Source of the DNA: Marisediminitalea lipolytica
GTDB taxonomy: Bacteria; Pseudomonadota; Gammaproteobacteria; Enterobacterales; Alteromonadaceae
Direction: 5' to 3'
Assembly: GCF_001758465.1 (NCBI RefSeq)
Contig: NZ_MJIC01000015.1
Location: forward strand, 248,001 to 312,000
Length of the DNA stretch: 64,000 nt
The position numbers and the translations under genes were made by a program. Below, piece by piece: positions 31,552 to 38,488 of the stretch. How positions within the stretch are numbered: the stretch's first letter is position 1; each line of letters opens with the position of its first letter. The notes under the pieces were generated by a model. It was not told the DNA's origin. It was given only the letters and a program-made list of their open reading frames with translations, and made no database searches.

Positions 31552-31872
31552 ATGAAACCGTTTACAACTATACGAAGCCAAACCATGAATCGATACTCTC
31601 TGTCACAGCAAGCGCAGCCAACGGCTAAGCGCAGCGAAAAAAGACCCACAGCCAGTGCGCTCGGGTTGTGTTTAATGGGCTTTATGTTATTACTCAGCGG
31701 TGTTTTAATGTTTATCCTGACAACCATTAATGCCTTCAGCACCGATGAGGGCACAAAAACCATGGTGTCAGTGCTGATTTGCCTGGCGATGTACCGTACG
31801 GGTAAGTTTTTATTACAGCAGGTTGGCAAATTTATGTTGCCGACTAACCGCCGCCGAAGTGTAATTTCTTAA
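31552..31872 (+). CDS. Small uncharacterised membrane protein
   Basis: 106 residues from ATG 31552 (ATG 31585 is an alternative that shortens it by 11). A basic hydrophilic N-terminus precedes two hydrophobic helices (ALGLCLMGFMLLLSGVLMFI, about 42-61, and VSVLICLAMYRTGKFLL, about 73-90), and the tail is basic (NRRRSVIS), giving a cytoplasmic-in/cytoplasmic-out hairpin topology. The antisense frame at 31452-31829 is less convincing because it has no membrane or domain pattern. Isolated gene; function unknown. Confidence 0.6.
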   Translation: MKPFTTIRSQTMNRYSLSQQAQPTAKRSEKRPTASALGLCLMGFMLLLSGVLMFILTTINAFSTDEGTKTMVSVLICLAMYRTGKFLLQQVGKFMLPTNRRRSVIS

Positions 31873-32233
31873 GCATGTTTCTTTTGGCAGGTAACGCTAT
31901 ATGGGTTGCCTGCGCTTCAAAACCCATTCCCTCAGTTCAAATCGTAATAAAAGCACCTGCTCTAAGTGTTAAAAGTTCGTAAAAAATAGCCGCCTTCAAC
32001 AGGCAAAGTCAGAAATTTACGCTAGTCTTAATAGTGCAAACAAAACGAATCCCAAATGCGTATTTGGGCGCATGCGTTGCCAGCTTTGCTGACTGGTACC
32101 AGTATGCAAACAGTATGGACTTACTGATGAGCAAGGACAGGTGCTAAGTAAAAAAGCCGACAATTAAGATGTCGGCTTTTTCCTTTTTTACGGTAAGCAA
32201 TTAAAAGCGCTGCCAAATGCAGCGCTGCTAATA
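31873..32233. other. Intergenic region, 361 bases
   Basis: Contains a GCAGGTAAC/GTTGCCTGC imperfect hairpin at 31887-31913 just after the small membrane-protein gene and the terminator at 32151-32181. The stretch between, about 240 bases, has no ORF or RNA gene that I recognise; a small RNA ending at the terminator cannot be excluded. Confidence 0.5.
32151..32181. terminator. Bidirectional intrinsic terminator
   Basis: AAAAAGCCGACA (32151-32162), loop ATTAAGA, TGTCGGCTTTTT (32170-32181). It ends the FKBP gene on the minus strand and anything arriving on the plus strand. Confidence 0.88.
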
Positions 32234-33001
32234 TTACTCGTCTGCTTCTGCTTCAGGCTTGATGACTTCCAGTAATTCTACTTCGAAAATCAGCGTTGAG
32301 TTTGGCGTGATATTGCCAGTAGAGCGTTCGCCGTAGGCCAGTTCAGCAGGAATGAAGAAACGGGTTTTGCCGCCTTCTTTCATGGTTTGTACGCCTTCGG
32401 TCCAGCCAGGAATAACGCGGTTAAGTGGGAATACCGCTGGCTCGCCACGAGAGTAAGATGAATCAAACTCAGTACCATCCAGCAGTGTGCCTTTGTAATG
32501 TACTTTTACGGTGTCGGTTGCAACCGGGCTGCTGCCTTCACCTTCGGCGATGATTTCGTATTGCAGACCAGACTCAGTGGTTACTACACCTTCTTTGGCG
32601 CCGTTTTCAGCCAGGAATGCCGCGCCTTTTTCCAGGTTTTCAACGGCCATTTTGCCAGCCATTTCCTGTTGTTTGGCTTGCATCGCCTGCTCGCCTTGCT
32701 GAGCGATTTGCTGAATTTCAGCCGCTTCAAAAATCAGCGAGTTAGCCATACCGTCTTTCATACCCTGCATCAGGGCTTCTTTATCGATGCTTTCACCGAA
32801 TTGTTGCATTTGCTTGTCGCGGGTAAACACGAACATACCCATGCTTGCGCCCATGGCATAGGCTTGCTTTTGTGCATCGGTCATTTCTTCTTTAGTCAGC
32901 TTTGGAACCTGTGCGGTTTCAGTAGTGGTGCCCTTTTCCGGCTGGCAGGCAGCCAGACCTAAAGTAGCCATAATGGTCAGGGCAACGAGCGACTTTTGCA
33001 T
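32234..33001 (-). CDS. FKBP-type peptidyl-prolyl cis-trans isomerase, lipoprotein (FkpA/Mip-like)
   Basis: 255 residues. Lipoprotein signal with LGLAAC (Cys19), so envelope-anchored rather than free in the periplasm. N-terminal dimerisation domain of the FKBP_N type (KEEMTDAQKQAYAMGASMGM, about 36-55) with a long helix rich in Gln/Glu. C-terminal FKBP domain with VKVHYKGTLLDGTEFDSSY (about 165-183) and FIPAELAYGERSTG. It should catalyse proline isomerisation and act as a chaperone for envelope proteins. Ribosome site GGAGAAG before the ATG. E. coli likewise has fkpA divergent from slyX; here one gene lies between them. Confidence 0.94.
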   Translation of the reverse strand: MQKSLVALTIMATLGLAACQPEKGTTTETAQVPKLTKEEMTDAQKQAYAMGASMGMFVFTRDKQMQQFGESIDKEALMQGMKDGMANSLIFEAAEIQQIAQQGEQAMQAKQQEMAGKMAVENLEKGAAFLAENGAKEGVVTTESGLQYEIIAEGEGSSPVATDTVKVHYKGTLLDGTEFDSSYSRGEPAVFPLNRVIPGWTEGVQTMKEGGKTRFFIPAELAYGERSTGNITPNSTLIFEVELLEVIKPEAEADE

Positions 33002-33210
33002 AAACTTCTCCGTTTGTTGGTATTGAGCAGCGCCACTTTTAAGGCTGCAGCAAATTAAATAGCTAATCTGGTTTAATTGCGCGTTACTGTAACACGCCTG
33101 TTAAAATAAATACGAATATCGGCTTCGCATTGCGGTAAAACGCCGGGATTCGCGACGCTTATCACCATTTCATGCTATGTTAATGCGAGCATTCGCAATA
33201 AGAAAGCCAT

Positions 33211-34206
33211 ATGACAACAGCACAAGCCAAAACGTTCATCACTCTTTTCCTGGCCATGTTACTCACCAGTTGCATGGTGGCCGACAGCACGCCGGATAAC
33301 CAGTGGCGGATAGTGGATGAAGGCGCTTACGCAGCCGATGTATCTGCCGATGCACAGTTAAGTGTTGTGTCGGGTATCAATAATGGCATTCATGTGTGGC
33401 GGTTTGGTGAAGCGCAGCCTTTGTTTCAGTGGAGTCATCAAAGTGAAGGGGGCGATCAGAGTAATAATCTGGTGGCCAATGTGCATATCAGTGCTGACAG
33501 TTTGTTTGCGGTGACCGCGGATCGCGAAGCATTTGCTATCTGGAGTCTGACTTCCGGAGAGCCCATCGGATTCTGGCGTATTGACGAGTCGAGTATCCGC
33601 GATGTTGCCGTATCTGATAATGGCCGTGGTGTGTTAGTTGGCCGCTCTAATGGCAAGGTCATGTTTTTTGAACCCGAGAGTGGTCGGCGGATTGAGTTTT
33701 TGGGGCATCAGGAACGCATTAACAGTGTGGATATTACGCCCAATGGCCGCTATGCCCTGACCGGCGGTAACGATTATGTGGCCTACCTGTGGAATACGGA
33801 TAGCGGACAGGTGATCCACACCTTTACCCACCCCAGTCGGGTAACCCTGGTCGCCCTCGATGACGAAGGCCGCTATGCCTTTACTGCAGACAGCCAGCAA
33901 AAATCGCAAATCTGGAATGTACAAACAGGTGAACCCATCAGCCAATTACAGTATATTGCGCGCCAGAAAATATTTACCGACGCGGTGTTTTCTAAAGATG
34001 GTAAGTACTTGCTTACTGGTGCGCCATCCCGACGTTTATACCTGTGGGAAGTGGCTACGGGTAAACAAGTTGGTGAATGGAAAGTGGCGCCGCGGGAAAA
34101 CATGTCCCCCCCTTCTGCTGTGGTATACGGCGTAGGGTTTATCGATGATAAGCACGTGCTGTCGGTAAGCAGTAGCGGTTTGGCAGAACTTTGGAGTATG
34201 CCCTGA
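33211..34206 (+). CDS. WD40-repeat lipoprotein
   Basis: 331 residues. Lipobox LLTSC (Cys21). The rest consists of beta-propeller repeats with recurrent GH/D-x-x-x-V-W or L-W endings: [55 protein letters not shown] and GLAELWSMP, about seven blades. It probably acts as an interaction platform at the outer membrane or periplasmic face. Directly followed one base later by slyX, so co-transcribed with it. Partner unknown. Confidence 0.88.
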   Translation: MTTAQAKTFITLFLAMLLTSCMVADSTPDNQWRIVDEGAYAADVSADAQLSVVSGINNGIHVWRFGEAQPLFQWSHQSEGGDQSNNLVANVHISADSLFAVTADREAFAIWSLTSGEPIGFWRIDESSIRDVAVSDNGRGVLVGRSNGKVMFFEPESGRRIEFLGHQERINSVDITPNGRYALTGGNDYVAYLWNTDSGQVIHTFTHPSRVTLVALDDEGRYAFTADSQQKSQIWNVQTGEPISQLQYIARQKIFTDAVFSKDGKYLLTGAPSRRLYLWEVATGKQVGEWKVAPRENMSPPSAVVYGVGFIDDKHVLSVSSSGLAELWSMP

Positions 34207-34207
34207 T

Positions 34208-34453
34208 ATGACAACAACTAACGAAATACTGGCGGCTGAGCTGGCCAGGGCTGAAGATGCCATTGCTGAGCTCGAGACGAAAGTTGCTTTTCAGGAACAC
34301 ACGATAGACGCTTTAAATGAAGCACTATCCAATCAGCAGAAGCAAATAGACAAAATGCAGTACCAGCTGCGCCATGTTATCGACAAGGTAAAGGGCATGG
34401 AGCCGTCCAACATTGCCAAACTTTCGGAAGAAACGCCGCCGCCGCATTACTAA
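34208..34453 (+). CDS. slyX: SlyX family protein
   Basis: 81 residues, a coiled-coil (heptads through [20 protein letters not shown]) with the characteristic C-terminal PPPHY. Molecular function in the family is unknown. It begins one base after the WD40 lipoprotein stop. Association with an fkpA-like gene is conserved with E. coli. Confidence 0.93.
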   Translation: MTTTNEILAAELARAEDAIAELETKVAFQEHTIDALNEALSNQQKQIDKMQYQLRHVIDKVKGMEPSNIAKLSEETPPPHY

Positions 34454-34489
34454 TAGCGGCTATTGGGCTTCCTGCCGTTGCACAATCGG

Positions 34490-34930
34490 TCAGACCAGGC
34501 CCTGACCGGTAAGATAAATCCAAAAGCCAAGTAAACCACAGTTTAGTGCGGTCATTAGCCAGAATAATATCTGAAATGGGCGTTTGCTCGATTTGTGCCT
34601 GACTATCCGTTGCGCCAGAGCAGCACCAGGCCATCCTCCTGCCAGGGCAAGAATTTGCAGATATTTTTCCGGTATTCTGCGCCGTTCACGTTTGGCGGCT
34701 GCCTTATCCCATGCATACACCATAAACGTCAGCAAGCTCAACGAGCCATAGGCGTACAGTGCCAGTAGTGACAAGCGTTCCAGCAGCACCGCAACAATTA
34801 GCACCAGGATGAATAATGAGGTGAGGTACAAACCCAGTGAACGCCAGCTTTTAGGCCGCTTCGACTTTTTGTTTGATGACTGATTTTGTGAGCCTGCTGA
34901 AGCGTTAACCGCTGAGGTTTTATTGTTCAT
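34490..34930 (-). CDS. DUF1294 family inner-membrane protein
   Basis: 146 residues. N-terminal basic, Ser/Asn/Lys-rich tail of about 28 residues, two close hydrophobic helices (about 30-50 and 52-72), the DUF1294 core YAWDKAAAKRERRRIPE and LALAGGWPGAALAQR, then a final helix with FWLMTALNCGLLGFWIYL. In many relatives an N-terminal cold-shock domain is fused; it is absent here. Function unknown. Confidence 0.88.
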   Translation of the reverse strand: MNNKTSAVNASAGSQNQSSNKKSKRPKSWRSLGLYLTSLFILVLIVAVLLERLSLLALYAYGSLSLLTFMVYAWDKAAAKRERRRIPEKYLQILALAGGWPGAALAQRIVRHKSSKRPFQILFWLMTALNCGLLGFWIYLTGQGLV

Positions 34931-35001
34931 TGTATATGGTATTCAGGTTCGTTGTTTATGACATAGACTGCAAGATGCGCGAACATTGCCAGCAAAAATG
35001 G

Positions 35002-35631
35002 TTAAAGGTCTGTATAACGACTTGCTAACCAGCGGTAGTCCCGCTTTTGTATTAATAATATTTTTTCACCCTGGCTAAAGTGCTCTTCTGACTCAATAGG
35101 CTCTACCAGCAGGTAGTGGGGCTGGCCATGTTTGTCGATAAATTTGCCTTCGGCCGGGCTGTTGACCCGTGCTACGCCAACGGTTATATGGCCAACGGTG
35201 CCGACCATTTCGTCAGCTGTGGTTGCAGAAGATTCTTGTTTGGGGAGCAGGCGGCCAATTAAAGCGCCAAAGCGTGCGGTTAAAAATAGACCGCAAATAA
35301 ACGCTAATGGCAGAATTAGCCAACGCGGTAATAGTGCATCGGTAGCTGACAGCGCAATAAAATTAAACAGCAGCCCTGCTATACCAAAGGTGGTGAAGAG
35401 TATGACCAGCCAAACCAGCAGCGGTAAGCGGTCGAGCGCCAGCCAACTGCCAAACTGAGTGAAACCTGATGACGCATCTGCGTCGGTATCGAGGGCGGCC
35501 TGATCATCAATGAGCCCGATCAGACTTACGCCAAGAAACATCCCTGCCATTTCCAGTATAAAAAGCGCTATAACAATGCCCAGCGCACAGCTAAACCAGA
35601 AATTGGCATCATCTAATAAGAATGACAACAT
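35002..35631 (-). CDS. YqiJ/OB-fold inner-membrane protein
   Basis: 209 residues from ATG 35631. Three hydrophobic helices (about 12-35, 70-92 and 100-125) precede a soluble beta-rich C-terminal OB-like domain (VGTVGHITVGVARVNSPAEG). The organisation fits the YqiJ (DUF1449) family, usually paired with a flotillin-like YqiK; no flotillin gene is adjacent here. The longer in-frame start at 35682 would add 17 residues upstream of the first helix with no ribosome site. Role in membrane organisation is only inferred from the family context. Confidence 0.78.
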   Translation of the reverse strand: MLSFLLDDANFWFSCALGIVIALFILEMAGMFLGVSLIGLIDDQAALDTDADASSGFTQFGSWLALDRLPLLVWLVILFTTFGIAGLLFNFIALSATDALLPRWLILPLAFICGLFLTARFGALIGRLLPKQESSATTADEMVGTVGHITVGVARVNSPAEGKFIDKHGQPHYLLVEPIESEEHFSQGEKILLIQKRDYRWLASRYTDL

Positions 35632-35835
35632 GCCACCGTCCCTGATGGTAGAGCTAAAAGCAAGAAACCAGTTTAATCCCAAAGCATTAGGTTGGCAAAA
35701 CTTTTGGAATTGACGCCGTTGGCTTGCTTCCTCAAGCTATCAGGGTAAGCTTAAGTGATTGGAATATGAGTAACTGAAAGCGGGCGCACCAGGCCCGTAA
35801 TCGTTGCCAGAGGATGACTAACACCGGAAGTGTTT

Positions 35836-37872
35836 ATGAACGGGCATACCCATTACCAGTTTGCAGAATTTACTCTCGACAGTGAAACTGGCAGATTGTA
35901 TTTTCAGAGTGAGCCCAGAGTAACCGCCGGCAAGATTAGCGATTTCCTGCTGTTGTTAGTCGCCAGTCCCGGCGAAGTGATTACCAAAGATCAGATCCTT
36001 GATGCCTTGTGGCCCGATCAATTTGTCAGTGAAGCTTCCATTTCACGATTAGTCTCTGACACCCGTCAGTTATTAAATGCAGATGCCCCCGACACCGACT
36101 TTATTCAAACCGTTCGTGGTAAAGGCTTTCGTTTTATTGAGCCAGTCACGCAGGCTGTTACCCAGGTTAGCGAGGCTGCGGATACGTCAGAACCAGTAAA
36201 AGCCGGGAACAAGCTGCTATGGCCAGCGATATTTGGCGTGTGTTTACTGGGCGCTTTACTCTTGATCAGCGATTGGTGGCGCAAACCAGACAGTTACCTG
36301 GTTGATACGTCTCAGCGCGTGGTCGTGTTGCCGGTATGGGTACAAACGGGTGATGTGCAGGACAGCTGGGCCGAATTTGGCATAATGTCGATGCTCACTC
36401 AACAACTCAGGGAATATCCGGATATTCAGATTGCCGACGTGGATTCGGTGTTAAGTGGCCTTAATGCGCTGCCATTTGAACCCACAGCTGATGCTGCGCG
36501 AAAATTTACCCTAGTATGTGAAGCGTTGGGTTGCCAGACCCTGGTAATTCCTGAACTTAAGGTACTGCAAGGCAAACCTGCGTTGAGCTATCGCATTGTG
36601 CAAGCCACCTTGCAATCCCCTGAATTTATTTTTAATCATGACAGCGTGATGGAAGCGGCCCGGCAAATGCTCACTCATGCGGTGGGCCAACTGGTACCGG
36701 TGATGCAGGAAAGGCTGGAGCTTAGACCCCTTTACAGTGCTAATCAGCGCGCCAATATGCAGTTTGCCATGGGCGTAAGCGCGTTATATCACGGCGACTA
36801 TGCCTCTGCCGAACATGCGTTGCGAATGGCGTTACAGCAGCAGGATGACTTTTTTTGGGCGCGCGCCTATCTGGCCGATGTGATGTATCGCACAGGCAAT
36901 TACCCCGGTGCTGAGCTGGCCACCACGGCATTGATACCACAAGCTGATTCAGCCAGAGCGAAGCTGTTTTTGGGTAATTTAACTGCCAATACTCTCTACG
37001 CTAAAGGCCTGTTGCAAGACTCGGTAGAGGCAAGCCTGCCGTTAATTTCGATTGCTGCAAACGCCAACGAATTCGAAATGCAGGGCAATTTGTTAATGAA
37101 TACCGGGTCAAGCTACACCGCTCTGGGTGATACCGAAAAAGCCATCGAATATCTGCAACAGGCTATTACCGTGTACCGTGAGCACCAGTTAACGTTACGT
37201 GAGGCCCAGGCCAGCTTGAATTTAGGCAATGCGTTGTTTTTAAAGGAACCAAACTCCATTGAATCCACCCAACAATACGAACATGCCGCGGCTATTTTTC
37301 GCCAGTTTCAGGCGAATGCTTATCTTGCCTATGCGATGTCGGCGCTGGCACAACAAAAACGCAATTTAGGCCGGTTGGATGAGGCCAGCTCATTGATTAA
37401 GCAGGTTGCTGAATTGTACCGGCAGGCCGGTGATGAAGAAGGATTGTTACTAGTTAAAACTGAGCTGGCAGATATAGCGGTATTAAAAGGTGATTTGGAC
37501 GGTGCATTAACGCTGGTAAAAGAAGCATTTGAGCAAGCCGGCGAGCAATTTACCTATGTGCGTTCTTATTCCTCTGCCGTGATGGCGCTGATTTATCTTA
37601 ACCAGAACAACCCTGCGCCAGTGCCTGACTTACTGGCAGAACAGGAAAAATATGAATGGTTTGACCCCCGCCCCAATTTTAGCCTGCTAAAAGCCAGCTA
37701 TGCGCATTGTAAAGGCAATCTACAGCAGGCAGTGGATGAATCCCTGGCGGTAAAACAAGGCCTGGGTGAGCAATGGTCGGCTGCACATCAAAAGTATCTG
37801 GATATCTTTCTGCATGACGCTGACACCGGCGTAAAGCGGGATATTGACTACATGCAGGCGCGGGTGTTGTAG
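35836..37872 (+). CDS. CadC/ToxR-like membrane transcription regulator with TPR repeats
   Basis: 678 residues. N-terminal OmpR/PhoB-type winged helix (about 5-100: LLVASPGEVITKDQILDALW and TVRGKGFRFIEPV), one transmembrane helix (LWPAIFGVCLLGALLLISDW, about 127-147), then a periplasmic part with a TolB/adenylate-cyclase-like alpha/beta segment (VVVLPVW) and several TPRs (AEHALRMALQQQDDFFWARA, ALGDTEKAIEYLQQAITVY, GRLDEASSLIKQVAELY). It should sense something outside the inner membrane and bind DNA directly. ATG at 35836 has GGAAG five bases upstream. TTTCAG repeats right after the gene may be its binding sites. Confidence 0.93.
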   Translation: MNGHTHYQFAEFTLDSETGRLYFQSEPRVTAGKISDFLLLLVASPGEVITKDQILDALWPDQFVSEASISRLVSDTRQLLNADAPDTDFIQTVRGKGFRFIEPVTQAVTQVSEAADTSEPVKAGNKLLWPAIFGVCLLGALLLISDWWRKPDSYLVDTSQRVVVLPVWVQTGDVQDSWAEFGIMSMLTQQLREYPDIQIADVDSVLSGLNALPFEPTADAARKFTLVCEALGCQTLVIPELKVLQGKPALSYRIVQATLQSPEFIFNHDSVMEAARQMLTHAVGQLVPVMQERLELRPLYSANQRANMQFAMGVSALYHGDYASAEHALRMALQQQDDFFWARAYLADVMYRTGNYPGAELATTALIPQADSARAKLFLGNLTANTLYAKGLLQDSVEASLPLISIAANANEFEMQGNLLMNTGSSYTALGDTEKAIEYLQQAITVYREHQLTLREAQASLNLGNALFLKEPNSIESTQQYEHAAAIFRQFQANAYLAYAMSALAQQKRNLGRLDEASSLIKQVAELYRQAGDEEGLLLVKTELADIAVLKGDLDGALTLVKEAFEQAGEQFTYVRSYSSAVMALIYLNQNNPAPVPDLLAEQEKYEWFDPRPNFSLLKASYAHCKGNLQQAVDESLAVKQGLGEQWSAAHQKYLDIFLHDADTGVKRDIDYMQARVL

Positions 37873-37885
37873 CTAATTCAGCCAC

Positions 37886-37922
37886 TTTCAGGTTTTTCAG
37901 GGTTTATTTCAGGCTTTTCAGT
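37886..37922 (+). promoter_or_regulatory. Four phased TTTCAG repeats ahead of the Cys-rich secreted protein gene
   Basis: TTTCAGG at 37886-37892, 37895-37901 and 37907-37913, and TTTCAGT at 37916-37922, with offsets of 9, 12 and 9 bases. They fill the gap between the CadC-like gene and the next gene (start 37969). Candidate operator of that regulator. Confidence 0.6.
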
Positions 37923-37968
37923 TTCGGGGCTGCGAGCATATTGATGACTTAATATGCCGGAGACCACT

Positions 37969-38382
37969 ATGTTAATGCTAACTGGACACCCTTATCGTGT
38001 TTGCTTTCTGATTGTTGCTGTTGTTTTGTGTGGACTTATTGTCTTTCAGCACAATACCAGCGCAGTTTATGCTTTTGACGGCGGCAGCGACCAGTTTTAT
38101 ACCTGCCCAAACGGTTTTACTTTTGAAGCCCGCCATCAGGCAGCTCGCTGTATTCGTTATCCGCAGGAAAGTTTTGTGGAGCCAGCCCCCTGCAAGGCGC
38201 CATATTCAACGCTGAATGCCGATTATCAGCATATGGAGGACAGGTGTCTCAGCGCAATGGCGGAACCAACGCTAATAAGCTGCCCTGCCGGTTCAGAAAT
38301 CTTTGTTCAGCCCGGTAATGACCTGTGTGTAAAGCGCCTGGATGGCGCTGTTAGTGCACCGTTCATACTGACTAAAAGATGA
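37969..38382 (+). CDS. Small secreted or membrane-anchored Cys-rich protein
   Basis: 137 residues from ATG 37969, which has GGAG seven bases upstream (ATG 37954 adds five residues without a ribosome site). Signal anchor/peptide FLIVAVVLCGLIVF at about 14-27, then a Cys-containing extracytoplasmic domain (YTCPNGFTFEARHQAARCI, APCKAPYS, DRCL, SCPAGS, LCVKRL; seven cysteines after the signal). Disulfides are likely. No family recognised. It follows a CadC-like regulator and four TTTCAG repeats, and precedes a PKD lipoprotein gene with similar repeats, so the three are probably one functional group. Confidence 0.72.
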   Translation: MLMLTGHPYRVCFLIVAVVLCGLIVFQHNTSAVYAFDGGSDQFYTCPNGFTFEARHQAARCIRYPQESFVEPAPCKAPYSTLNADYQHMEDRCLSAMAEPTLISCPAGSEIFVQPGNDLCVKRLDGAVSAPFILTKR

Positions 38383-38405
38383 GTTAACGTATTGAAATAT
38401 AGCGT

Positions 38406-38441
38406 TTTCAGAAAGTTTCAGACTAGATTCAGGTAACTCAG
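38406..38441 (+). promoter_or_regulatory. Phased TTTCAG-like repeats ahead of the PKD lipoprotein gene
   Basis: TTTCAG at 38406-38411 and 38416-38421, ATTCAG at 38427-38432, and ACTCAG at 38436-38441, with offsets of 10, 11 and 9 bases. Same word and periodicity as the cluster at 37886-37922. Confidence 0.6.
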
Positions 38442-38488
38442 AAAAATAAAACGCAAAGTGACATGGTCAGGTTCAACAGGAGAAGACC

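Noticed and set aside
31452..31829. Minus-strand frame of 125 codons
   Set aside because: The plus-strand frame shows two membrane helices; this one shows nothing recognisable.
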